64,000 nucleotides of DNA from assembly GCA_963784425.1 (NCBI GenBank), contig CAWARM010000010.1, positions 1 through 64,000 of the forward strand, written 5' to 3'. This DNA is from SHZL01 sp963784425. GTDB taxonomy: Bacteria > Pseudomonadota > Gammaproteobacteria > Xanthomonadales > SZUA-36. The notes under the pieces were generated by a model. The model was not told the DNA's origin, did no database searches, and saw only the letters and a list, made by a program, of their open reading frames with translations. The position numbers were made by a program, and so were the translations under genes. How positions within the stretch are numbered: position 1 is the first letter of the stretch; each line of letters opens with the position of its first letter. This document shows, one piece after another, positions 25,512 through 33,292 of this stretch.

Positions 25512-26875
25512 AAGATCGGGAAATACTGTGCGAATCAGTCCTTACACCAGGTGGCTGGATAGACCAGGCCCGTATTTGCATTGACGATGCAGGGTTCATC
25601 ACCGGCGTCTCGGCCCTTCGCGACAGTGAGTCCAGGGCAGGTTTGAGAGGCCATGTTGTGCCGGGCATGCCCAATCTTCATAGCCACGCATTCCAACGCC
25701 AGATGGCGGGACTGACTGAAACCGGCGGTGGAAAAGCCGACAGCTTCTGGACCTGGCGAGAGGCCATGTATGCCCTCGCTGATCGCATTACTCCTGAAAC
25801 TTTGCAAGCGATAGCTGCCTTCCTGCAGGTCGAAATGCTGGAAGCTGGGTATACCGCCTGCGCAGAATTCCACTACCTGCACCACCAGGCCGGCGGGCAG
25901 CCCTTCGACAATCCGGCTGAAATGAGCGATGCCCTGATTGAGGCGGCAGACGGATCAGGCATGGCGCTGACGCTATTGCCGGTATTGTATTGCCGCAGTG
26001 GTTTTACCTCGGACACCGTTTCCGCACGCCAGCATCGATTCCAGAACTCGCCGGAACAATTCATGCGTTTGTTTTTCGCCTGTGGCCAATTGATAAAGAA
26101 CCGGCCCTTGCACAAGCTTGGAATCGCCCCGCACTCTCTGCGCGCGGTAGCGCAGGATCAACTGCAAATGGTGCTGGATGCACCAGAAGTGCAAGGCCTT
26201 CCGGTCCACATTCACGTTGCAGAACAAGCCGCTGAAGTTGAAGAGTGCCTGTCCGTCCTGGGTGCCAGGCCGGTCAACTGGTTGCTGGACCATTTTGCTA
26301 TCAATTCCCACTGGTGCCTGGTTCACGCGACCCACCTGGAACGCAGTGAACTGGAACGGGCGGCCGCGAGCGGTGCAACGGCAGGTCTGTGCCCAACCAC
26401 GGAAGCAGACCTGGCAGATGGCTTTTTCGAGGCCGGGCGTTGGTTGGATATGGGAGGTTCTTTTGGCATTGGCAGTGACAGCAATCTGAGAGTTTCCGTC
26501 GCCGAAGAACTGCGTTTGCTGGAATTTGGCTGCCGTCTGCGAACACACCGGAGAAATGTACTGGCGCGCAATGGGGAAAGTTGCGGCCGTACCCTCTACC
26601 AGGGAGCCGCCCTGGGCGGTGCGCGGGCGCTAGGCCAGCCAACAGGACGGATTGAGGCGGGGTGCCGCGCGGACCTTGTTGAACTGGATGCTCATCATCC
26701 TCTGCTCGATGGCCGTCGCCATGATGCCGTGATTGACACCTGGCTATTTGCCGGGGGATCGGCGATGGTTCGATCCGCATGGGTGGCGGGGGCGCTGTGT
26801 GTATCTGAAGGCAGGCATAAGAACCGGGACCGGATCGAGGCATCTGGTCGCCAGGCAATGCGAGGGCTCTTGTGA
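25508..26875 (+). CDS. hutF: Formimidoylglutamate deiminase
   Basis: A 455-residue amidohydrolase-superfamily enzyme that converts N-formimino-L-glutamate to N-formylglutamate and ammonia. Metal ligands are visible: HxH in NLHSHAFQRQM, His in PVHIHVAEQ, His in CLVHATHL, and Asp in GIGSDSNLRVS. Family length (about 450). ATG 25508 overlaps the hutG stop; its own TGA overlaps the next gene's ATG. HutF plus HutG defines the five-step histidine utilisation branch, rather than the four-step branch that hydrolyses formiminoglutamate to formamide. Confidence 0.94.
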   Translation: MKDREILCESVLTPGGWIDQARICIDDAGFITGVSALRDSESRAGLRGHVVPGMPNLHSHAFQRQMAGLTETGGGKADSFWTWREAMYALADRITPETLQAIAAFLQVEMLEAGYTACAEFHYLHHQAGGQPFDNPAEMSDALIEAADGSGMALTLLPVLYCRSGFTSDTVSARQHRFQNSPEQFMRLFFACGQLIKNRPLHKLGIAPHSLRAVAQDQLQMVLDAPEVQGLPVHIHVAEQAAEVEECLSVLGARPVNWLLDHFAINSHWCLVHATHLERSELERAAASGATAGLCPTTEADLADGFFEAGRWLDMGGSFGIGSDSNLRVSVAEELRLLEFGCRLRTHRRNVLARNGESCGRTLYQGAALGGARALGQPTGRIEAGCRADLVELDAHHPLLDGRRHDAVIDTWLFAGGSAMVRSAWVAGALCVSEGRHKNRDRIEASGRQAMRGLL

Positions 26876-27513
26876 TGAGCGCGGACCTGCCGTTTGCCGC
26901 AGCATGTGAGCGCAACAAAAAACCGATTTTTGCAGTCCTGCAAGAGGTGCTTCCGGAAAAAGGAACGGTCCTGGAAATTGGCTCCGGCACCGGGCAGCAC
27001 GTTGTGTTTTTTGCTCCCCAGCAGCCGAAGCTGCACTGGCAGCCCTCAGACCGCAAGGAATATCTGCCCGGCCTTTCGCGCCGATTGGCTGCTGAGGGTT
27101 GCAGCAATATTCTGCCGCTCATTGAGCTGGATGTGATGCAAAGCTGGCCGGCGCAGAACTTCGCCGCGGTGTATTCAGCCAATACTGCGCATATCATGGA
27201 CTGGCAGGCAGTTTGTGCCATGTTCAAAGGTGTATCACAGCGGCTGCTGCCTGGCGGCCCTTTCTGCCTGTATGGTCCGTTCAATGAAAGAGGAACATTC
27301 ACAGCACCCTCTAACGCTGCGTTTGATGCACAATTAAAATGTGAAAATCCTGCAATGGGAATACGGGATATTGAAGCTCTTGAATCACTGGCATCAAGCC
27401 AGCAAATGCAGTTGGAACGCCGATTTTCACTGCCAGCGAACAACCAGTTGTTGCTGTTCAGGTTGAACCGGCCACATTTAGCAGGAACACCAGACAGGAG
27501 AAAGCACGATTGA
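26875..27513 (+). CDS. DUF938 SAM-dependent methyltransferase-like protein
   Basis: A 212-residue class I SAM-methyltransferase fold protein of the DUF938 family (MSADLPFAAACERNKKPI is a family-typical N-terminus). Motif I is VLEIGSGTGQH near residue 35; VYSANTAHIMDW and LYGPFNERG are family segments. The substrate is unknown in this family. The ATG at 26875 overlaps the hutF stop by one base, and its own stop overlaps the next gene, so the four genes hutG-hutF-DUF938-fRMsr form one coupled operon. Confidence 0.88.
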   Translation: MSADLPFAAACERNKKPIFAVLQEVLPEKGTVLEIGSGTGQHVVFFAPQQPKLHWQPSDRKEYLPGLSRRLAAEGCSNILPLIELDVMQSWPAQNFAAVYSANTAHIMDWQAVCAMFKGVSQRLLPGGPFCLYGPFNERGTFTAPSNAAFDAQLKCENPAMGIRDIEALESLASSQQMQLERRFSLPANNQLLLFRLNRPHLAGTPDRRKHD

Positions 27514-27974
27514 ACAGGGAAACGCAGGCCTCAGGTGGCACGCTTGTGGAACAAGCCCGTGCATTGTTGTCCGGGCAAAAAGACCGTATCGCCAATGCGG
27601 CAAACCTTTCCGCCTTGCTATTTCTGGAGTTTGGCGATATCAGCTGGGCCGGGTTTTATTTTCTGCGCGGCGACAAGCTCATCCTTGGCCCATTTCAGGG
27701 CAAGCCTGCGTGTGTAAGCATACCCATGGGCAAAGGTGTGTGCGGAACCGCGGCCGCGAGCCGCACCACCCAACGGGTGGCTGACGTGCACTCTTTCGCC
27801 GGGCATATTGCCTGTGATGTGGATGCAAGGTCCGAGGTAGTGGTGCCCCTGGTCCTGCATGGAGTCTTGATCGGCGTGCTCGACATCGACAGCTCCACGC
27901 CGGCGCGGTTTAATGCGCAAGATCAGGAAGTCATCGAGCAACTGGCAGAAATTTATCTCGCTGCTATTGATTGA
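27510..27974 (+). CDS. msrC: Free methionine-(R)-sulfoxide reductase, GAF domain
   Basis: A 154-residue GAF-domain protein of the YebR/fRMsr family that reduces free methionine-(R)-sulfoxide with thioredoxin. All three catalytic/resolving cysteines are present: Cys68 (GKPACVSI), Cys78 (GKGVCGTAA) and Cys102 (GHIACDVD). The end (DIDSSTPARFNAQDQE) is family-typical. The start codon is TTG at 27510, four bases before the end of the upstream gene's stop, preceded by CAGGAG. Last gene of the hutG operon; why an oxidant-repair enzyme is coupled to histidine degradation is unclear. Confidence 0.92.
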   Translation: MNRETQASGGTLVEQARALLSGQKDRIANAANLSALLFLEFGDISWAGFYFLRGDKLILGPFQGKPACVSIPMGKGVCGTAAASRTTQRVADVHSFAGHIACDVDARSEVVVPLVLHGVLIGVLDIDSSTPARFNAQDQEVIEQLAEIYLAAID

Positions 27975-28032
27975 CGAACCGGATTTGCCCGCGGGGCTGC
28001 TATGAGTGCTATCGGGCAGCGTTGGCAGGACA

Positions 28033-28530
28033 CTAGAGATCTTTGCCGCGAATAATGTAGCGCAGGGTGCCACGGTGGTGACCGGACGACCAACCTTCAG
28101 GAAAATCCACCACCACCAGCGTGCCAGTGGGAAGCCGCGCGAATTCCTGCCGATGACGGGGATGAATGACGGTCCCGGCCAGGCTTTCAAAACCGGGATT
28201 ATGACCGACGATGAGCACCCGGTCTGCCTCAGCAAAAGCAGAATCCAGCAATGTTTCTATGGTCGACGAGGTCGCATGGTACAACTGCGGCACGAAGTGC
28301 ACGATGGTTTCGAGTTGCGGCCGCAAAGCCAGTATTGGTGTCAGGGTTTCCCGAGTGCGCTGCGAGGGCGAACACAGGATGGTTTCCGGCGGTTCAAGGC
28401 TCTCTTCCAGCCAGGCTGCCACGTTTTTCGCATGCTCGCGCCCGGCGCGGGTAAGTTTGCGAGGAAAATCCTCAGCGGCGGGGGACCAGGGTACAGCCTT
28501 GGCATGTCGCAGGATGAGCAGTTGTTGCAT
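28033..28530 (-). CDS. sixA: Phosphohistidine phosphatase SixA
   Basis: A 165-residue histidine phosphatase superfamily protein. The RHG-type motif LILRHAKA has the nucleophile His9; Arg in SPSQRTRET and His in VGHNPGFE complete the site. E. coli SixA dephosphorylates phosphohistidine on HPt domains or on the nitrogen PTS protein NPr. Length is normal. It converges on msrC (59 bp between stops) and diverges from the protease gene at 28622 with 91 bp between starts. Confidence 0.9.
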   Translation of the reverse strand: MQQLLILRHAKAVPWSPAAEDFPRKLTRAGREHAKNVAAWLEESLEPPETILCSPSQRTRETLTPILALRPQLETIVHFVPQLYHATSSTIETLLDSAFAEADRVLIVGHNPGFESLAGTVIHPRHRQEFARLPTGTLVVVDFPEGWSSGHHRGTLRYIIRGKDL

Positions 28531-28621
28531 GAACCCACCTCCATCTCTAAGTACAGGCTATTCTAACCCGCATGGACAAAAAATTTGCAGTGTTGATCAG
28601 AGGTTCCCTAAAGGATTCGTG

Positions 28622-29887
28622 ATGCGCTTTCTGCCGCTGATATTGTTTTTCCTTTGCCCCTGCCTGCAGGCACAAACGGAGGGCATTGATACTCCGGAAG
28701 TCTACGATCACTGGCGCAACCGGGTTGTACAAATCCAGGTGATCGATCAACAGGCGCAGACAAAAGCGGCTACCGGTTCCGGATTTTTCGCCGGCAGGGC
28801 CGGCTGGGTTCTGACCAACTATCACGTCATCGCCGGCCTGGCCAATCAACCTGGTCAATACCGCGCACGCTACCTCTCGGATAATGGCGAGTCCGGGTCG
28901 CTGGAGTTACTTTCAGTTGATGCGGTGCATGACCTGGCCGTGCTCAAGGCGGAAAACCTTGCTCCACCGCCTTTGTACCTCGCCGTGCAAGCGCCACCCA
29001 GGGGAAGCCGCTTGTACTCAATGGGCTACCCGTACGACATCGGGCTGAGCATCGTGGAGGGAACCTACAACGGCATGCTGGAAAAATCCTTGTATGAAAA
29101 ACTGCATTTTACCGGCTCCATCAATCCGGGTATGTCCGGCGGACCGACGCTGGACCACGCCGGGGAAGTAGTGGGCGTGAATGTATCCACGGCGGGCAAC
29201 CAGGTCAGCTTTCTGGTGCCGGCACAATTTGCTGCGGCACTGATCAGTTCTACGCGTGACCAGCCAGTTGGCGAGGACGAACTGAATCGCTCCGTCACTG
29301 CGCAGCTTCTGCAGAATCAGGACGAAATCAGCTCTCGCCTGCTATCTGTGGATATACCCACTACGCAGCTGAATGGTTATCGCGTTCCGGCTGCGCTGGC
29401 GCCTTACATCAGTTGTTGGGGAGATAGTGAGGGGGACCAGCCAAACGAGCTGGCCCGGGTTTACTATGACTGCCAGACTCAGGACGATATTTTTCTGAGC
29501 GACACCTTGTATACCGGAGTCATCCGCTATCAGCACGACTTGTTATCCACTGACCAGCTCCATCCCTTACGGTTTTACCGCCAGCTGGAGGCGCAAAGCT
29601 CCTATCAACAGCTGTACCTGGAGGGTGAAGAGAAAACAGTCACTAATTACCGGTGCCACTCGGATTTTGTGGACCACTCACAGGTGACATACAAGGTCTC
29701 GTTCTGTATTCGTCGCTACCGGGAATTTGCCGGCCTTTACGATTCCTACCTGACTTTGACCAGCCTGGTGAGGAATGATGAAGCCTTGCAGTCCACCCTG
29801 GTGCTGGGGGGCTTCAGTTGGATCAATATCAAAAAGATTTCTACGCGCTTTATCGAAGCCATGAGCTGGAGTGATCCAGGATCATGA
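28622..29887 (+). CDS. Secreted trypsin-like serine protease coupled to FHA gene
   Basis: A 421-residue protein. A signal peptide (MRFLPLILFFLCPCLQA) sends it to the periplasm. Residues about 30-215 form a chymotrypsin/HtrA-like protease domain with a complete triad: His68 (TNYHVIAG), Asp104 (VHDLAVLKA) and Ser172 (NPGMSGGPT). There is no PDZ domain. The C-terminal 200 residues match nothing I know and carry four cysteines (SCWGDS, YDCQTQ, YRCHSD, SFCIRR), enough for two disulfides. An upstream in-frame extension is an artefact because it runs through the antisense of sixA. The stop overlaps the FHA gene start by 4 bp (ATGA), so the two proteins are almost certainly made together. Confidence 0.88.
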   Translation: MRFLPLILFFLCPCLQAQTEGIDTPEVYDHWRNRVVQIQVIDQQAQTKAATGSGFFAGRAGWVLTNYHVIAGLANQPGQYRARYLSDNGESGSLELLSVDAVHDLAVLKAENLAPPPLYLAVQAPPRGSRLYSMGYPYDIGLSIVEGTYNGMLEKSLYEKLHFTGSINPGMSGGPTLDHAGEVVGVNVSTAGNQVSFLVPAQFAAALISSTRDQPVGEDELNRSVTAQLLQNQDEISSRLLSVDIPTTQLNGYRVPAALAPYISCWGDSEGDQPNELARVYYDCQTQDDIFLSDTLYTGVIRYQHDLLSTDQLHPLRFYRQLEAQSSYQQLYLEGEEKTVTNYRCHSDFVDHSQVTYKVSFCIRRYREFAGLYDSYLTLTSLVRNDEALQSTLVLGGFSWINIKKISTRFIEAMSWSDPGS

Positions 29888-30876
29888 CAGAATCAGGCGA
29901 GCAGGGCGTTCATTCCGTGATCGTTGGCGTGATAGAAATGCTGAACCGAAGCGGGCAGGTAACGCAGCGTGAGCCCTGGAATGGCTCTACGCTGCGAGTT
30001 GGGCGCGCATACGACAATGACATCATTATCAACGACCCATACGTGTGTCCGCACCATCTTGAGCTGTTGACCGAATCGGGTTGCATGCTGGTGCGGGACC
30101 TGGGCAGTGTAAATGGCACGTATGCCGGCAGGAAAAGAAGCCCGCTTAACACCATGGCTTTGCAGGATGGCACCGTAATTCAGTTGGGGCACAGCCAGAT
30201 GCGGTTTCACCTGGCCAGCGGCGAGGTGGCGGCTACATGGAAGGACACGACCCGGCAGGGCCTCTTGTCGTGGTTGGGCAAGCCCTGGATCCTGTTCCTT
30301 GCGAGCCTTGTTGCGCTGGTCGCTCTTGCCGCTGATGCGGCCCTGGACAACCCCGAACAACTGCAGCTCCTGACGATGTCCAGCGATATGCTTTACCCTC
30401 TCATTGCGGTGCTGATTTGGGCCGGGTTCTGGGCCCTGCTGAATCGCGTGCTTACTCACCAGGCAAATTTCCCGGTGCACTTGGCAATCGCATGCCTGGG
30501 AGTGGGTTCGCTTTTTTTCGTGGCCCAGCTGGCTTCCATGGTGAGCTTTGCGCTGGGCCTGGATGACTGGCTGCCATGGCTCAGGTTATTGGGTCGCGTA
30601 GCGATTCTCACGGTGGTAATTTATGCTCATCTTCGCTATGCGACAGTAGTCTCAATGAGTCACCAGTTCGTCATCGCGGTGCTGGCCTCGGTGGCCATGT
30701 TTGGTACCCCGGAAATAGGTTCCGTTATTGAGCGCAATGAATTCAGCAGCCTGCCTTACCTGGAGCCTTTGCTGCGGCCACCGGGATTTCGCCTCGCACG
30801 TGGCGAAACCGTCGATGACTTTTTCGAACAGGCGCAATTATTGCGCGAAAAGGCAGACCAGGATGTGCGTCCCTGA
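29884..30876 (+). CDS. FHA-domain polytopic membrane protein
   Basis: A 330-residue protein with an N-terminal cytoplasmic FHA domain (phosphothreonine reader): Gly-Arg at residues 40-41 (LRVGRAYDND), His at 58, and DLGSVNGTY at residues 72-80. A linker leads to about five hydrophobic segments (residues about 128-275: PWILFLASLVALVAL, LYPLIAVLIWAGFWALL, LAIACLGVGSLFFV, LLGRVAILTVVIY, FVIAVLASVAMFG) and a cytoplasmic or periplasmic tail (PGFRLARGETVDDFFEQ). It is coupled by ATGA to the periplasmic protease gene. No Ser/Thr kinase is encoded in the window. Function unknown; a signalling role that controls or is read out by the protease is inference. Confidence 0.87.
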   Translation: MTESGEQGVHSVIVGVIEMLNRSGQVTQREPWNGSTLRVGRAYDNDIIINDPYVCPHHLELLTESGCMLVRDLGSVNGTYAGRKRSPLNTMALQDGTVIQLGHSQMRFHLASGEVAATWKDTTRQGLLSWLGKPWILFLASLVALVALAADAALDNPEQLQLLTMSSDMLYPLIAVLIWAGFWALLNRVLTHQANFPVHLAIACLGVGSLFFVAQLASMVSFALGLDDWLPWLRLLGRVAILTVVIYAHLRYATVVSMSHQFVIAVLASVAMFGTPEIGSVIERNEFSSLPYLEPLLRPPGFRLARGETVDDFFEQAQLLREKADQDVRP

Positions 30877-30908
30877 CTCAAGATTCCCTTAGCAGTGAAC
30901 CAATTGAA

Positions 30909-30930
30909 CTATGGAACCTCTGGTCCATAG
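30909..30930 (+). promoter_or_regulatory. Hairpin abutting the yajQ ribosome binding site
   Basis: CTATGGAACC and GGTCCATAG pair over 9 bp with one bulged A and a 3-nt loop. The stem ends one base before the AGGAG Shine-Dalgarno of yajQ. There is no T-tract, so it is not a terminator. It could protect the mRNA 5-prime end or influence initiation. Confidence 0.45.
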
Positions 30931-30943
30931 AGGAGATTCAGCC

Positions 30944-31426
30944 ATGCCCTCGTTTGATGTTGTATCAGAAGTTGATCATCACGAATTGACCAATGCGGTT
31001 GACCAGGCCAACCGTGAAGTTTCCACGCGATTTGATTTCAAAGGCAGCGATTCCCGGCTTGAACTGGCCGGGCAGGTTATCACACTTCATTCGCAGTCCG
31101 AGTTCCAGTTACACCAGATGTACGACATCCTGTGTAACAAGTTAGTCAAGCGCGGCGTGGACATTACCTGCCTGGAAGCAGGGGAACCCGTATTACACCT
31201 GAAAACTGCAACTCAGACGATTACTGTAAGGGAGGGTATAGCAGCAGAGACCGCACGAAAAGTAGTGCGGGTCCTCAAGGACAGCAAGAACAAGGTGCAG
31301 GCACAAATCCAGGGGGAACAGGTGCGGGTTACCGGGAAGAAGCGGGATGACCTGCAGGCGGCCATTGCGTTGCTCAAGGGAACAGATTTCGAAATACCGC
31401 TACAATTCACAAATTTTCGTGACTGA
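30944..31426 (+). CDS. yajQ: YajQ-family cyclic-di-GMP-binding protein
   Basis: A 160-residue YajQ/DUF520 protein; relatives in Xanthomonas and Pseudomonas bind cyclic di-GMP and modulate a transcription factor. The N-terminus MPSFDVVSEVDHHE is the exact family start, and the DFKGSDS and LKDSKNKVQAQIQG segments are present. A hairpin (CTATGGAACC...GGTCCATAG, 30909-30930) ends directly against the AGGAG Shine-Dalgarno at 30931-30935, so translation could be modulated by structure. It converges on the CarD-family gene at 31499. Confidence 0.94.
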   Translation: MPSFDVVSEVDHHELTNAVDQANREVSTRFDFKGSDSRLELAGQVITLHSQSEFQLHQMYDILCNKLVKRGVDITCLEAGEPVLHLKTATQTITVREGIAAETARKVVRVLKDSKNKVQAQIQGEQVRVTGKKRDDLQAAIALLKGTDFEIPLQFTNFRD

Positions 31427-31498
31427 AGAATTCCGGCAGGAAAAATCGCCGAAGAAAACCCTGCAGGAAAACCCGCTGCCATAGCAACGGGGGTTCAC

Positions 31499-31972
31499 TC
31501 AGCCATTAACAATCTGCTTGCGCGCCTGGTCAGGTGTTTTGCCCAGTGCGTTGGCGAGTTCTTCGACAAGGAATTCCAGGGACTGGTTGAGATGGGCCCG
31601 GTCAGAAGCACGCAAGGCGCCGCTCTCTTCGAGTTTGCTCAGTTCCTTGTAGACATCGGCGTAATCCAGAGCGGTGCCCCGCTCCATGGCCTTTTGGTGT
31701 GCATTGGCACGCACCTTCCATTTGCTGCTGACTTTGCCATCCCATTTTCTGAGATGCGCAAGTACTTTTTTTGCCTCGCTGGCATCAATGGGAGTGCGCA
31801 CGGTATTGGCCAGGTCCTGGCTACGCAGCATCAGGGTCAGGTTGTTACGCGTGAAATAAAGCTGGGTAAAGGTTGTTGCTTTCTCCCCGCCGAAGCTTCG
31901 CTTGCACACGGAAAGAACCTGGCCGATTCCATGATGTGGGTGATGAATCCTGTCCCCTTGATTTACGATAAT
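31499..31972 (-). CDS. CarD/CdnL-family RNA polymerase-binding regulator, apparent ATT start
   Basis: A 157-residue CarD-family protein, which binds the RNA polymerase beta subunit and stabilises open complexes. The N-terminal Tudor-like RNAP-interaction domain starts GDRIHHPHHGIGQVLSV and runs to LMLRSQDLANTVRTPID. The helical DNA-binding domain follows (AHLRKWDGKVSSKWKVRANAHQ in two parts, ERGTALDYADVYKELSKLEE, ANALGKTPDQARKQ). The only standard start codon, GTG at 31909, would remove the first 21 residues of the RNAP-binding domain. The frame is open upstream only to a TGA 30 bp before 31972 and contains no ATG, GTG or TTG there; ATT at 31972 has AAGGAG 7 bp upstream. I therefore infer initiation at ATT (or the next codon ATC). 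A sigma70-like promoter lies 57 bp further upstream. Confidence 0.82.
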   Translation of the reverse strand: MIVNQGDRIHHPHHGIGQVLSVCKRSFGGEKATTFTQLYFTRNNLTLMLRSQDLANTVRTPIDASEAKKVLAHLRKWDGKVSSKWKVRANAHQKAMERGTALDYADVYKELSKLEESGALRASDRAHLNQSLEFLVEELANALGKTPDQARKQIVNG

Positions 31973-32028
31973 GAGCCTTCTCCTTGTGACGGGTTTTTTA
32001 GGTCAATAAAAAATACATCGGAATCAGT

Positions 32029-32057
32029 ATGTTACAGTATTCTTTGATAAAGTTCAA
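32029..32057 (-). promoter_or_regulatory. Sigma70-like promoter of the CarD-family gene
   Basis: On the minus strand TTGAAC (complement of 32052-32057), a 17-bp spacer, and TAACAT (complement of 32029-32034). The predicted transcript has a leader of about 50 nt before the ATT start at 31972. Position and spacing are good; the assignment is by eye. Confidence 0.5.
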
Positions 32058-32160
32058 ACCCTGTTTTGTCTACGCGCAGGTGGTTTCGGCCTGGTTTGCT
32101 TTTCGTACTGCGGGTTTTTTTCCAGCACAATGGATTTAACGAGCGTGGCATAGTAGTCCT

Positions 32161-33177
32161 GTGGACAAGCACAACGAAGAAGACTGGGAAGGATTCTGGC
32201 GCAATACACGTGAAGCCGCTGCTTACCGCTCCGGCGCGCCGCAACAAGCCGTTTTGGAACAGTTCTGGGGTGACTTTTTCAAACGCACGCTGCCAGTGTT
32301 TCCCGACGCTCGAATCCTGGACCTGGCTTGTGGCAACGGGGTAGTCGCCCACAGCGCACTCGAGGCGGCGCAAACAGCCGGTCTGACTCATGTTATGGTC
32401 TGTGGGCTGGACCGATCCGCCGCAGCGCTGGTCGACCTGCACCGGCGTTTGCCTTCCGCTCACCCGGTTAATGCCGATGTCTTGAAGGCTCCATTTCGGG
32501 ACGGTGTATTTGACCTGGTAACCAGCCAGTTTGGTGTTGAATACGCAGGTTCGAGCGCCGTGGCGGAAGCCGCAAGGCTGGTTGCGCCGGCTGGTGTGCT
32601 GGCAGCGATCTTGCACTTGAAGGGCGGCGGGATCTACAACGAGTGCCAAAACAACCTTCTCGCCATGCAGGCCCTGGAGAGTTGCAACTTCCTGCTGCAC
32701 GCACGACATGCTTTTCTCGCTGAGAAGCAGCCATCTTCGCGCCGGGCTGGTGTACAACCGGGCGAGCGCCCCACGGCAATGTTCCTGACTGCTGGCAAAG
32801 CCGTGCTTGGGATACTGAAGCGTCACGGGGAAGATGTTGCCGGTGGCGTAGTGCGTCGCCTGCATAACGACGTTAGCCGCATGTACAAGAATCGAAGTGC
32901 GATTGAGCTGAATGCCATTGTGGCGTGGATTGATGGAATGTCCGGCGAATTGCGCACCTACGCCGGGCGCATGTCGGCCATGCTGGGCGCTGCACTGGAT
33001 GAAAACGATTTCGTTGAAATCAGGCGGCAGCTTGTTGCCGGTTCGATGACCATCCGGGTGCACGAAGTCATGCACATGGGCGAGTTGCACGACCCGGCAG
33101 CCTGGCTCCTGATCTGTGATCGACGCCACCCGAATGAGCCATTCCTGGGCGCAAATAATGCTTGCCAAAATTCGTGA
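32161..33177 (+). CDS. Class I SAM-dependent methyltransferase
   Basis: A 338-residue protein starting at GTG (MDKHNEEDWEGFWRN). The SAM-binding motif I RILDLACGNGVVAHSA is at residues 51-66, an acidic residue follows at the second strand (VCGLDRSAAAL), and the motif DGVFDLVTSQFGVEYA matches motif IV. The C-terminal 150 residues are helical and family-specific. Substrate unknown. It lies divergent from the CarD-family gene and 115 bp upstream of the PLP decarboxylase on the same strand; no terminator is visible between them. Confidence 0.82.
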   Translation: MDKHNEEDWEGFWRNTREAAAYRSGAPQQAVLEQFWGDFFKRTLPVFPDARILDLACGNGVVAHSALEAAQTAGLTHVMVCGLDRSAAALVDLHRRLPSAHPVNADVLKAPFRDGVFDLVTSQFGVEYAGSSAVAEAARLVAPAGVLAAILHLKGGGIYNECQNNLLAMQALESCNFLLHARHAFLAEKQPSSRRAGVQPGERPTAMFLTAGKAVLGILKRHGEDVAGGVVRRLHNDVSRMYKNRSAIELNAIVAWIDGMSGELRTYAGRMSAMLGAALDENDFVEIRRQLVAGSMTIRVHEVMHMGELHDPAAWLLICDRRHPNEPFLGANNACQNS

Positions 33178-33292
33178 GTAAACTACTCTTTTGCCAGGCG
33201 GACGGCCATGAGGCGGCTCGCTATGGCCGCCACCCACGGGCAACAAACGGTTTGACAGCCTGTCCTACCGGTTTCTACGGAGATTGCAGCGA

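Noticed and set aside
32032..33246. Long open frames antisense to known genes (also 41203-42429, 26301-27443, 11709-12773 and others)
   Set aside because: Each lies opposite a gene with clear family motifs; the antisense proteins have no family character. They are codon-bias shadows.
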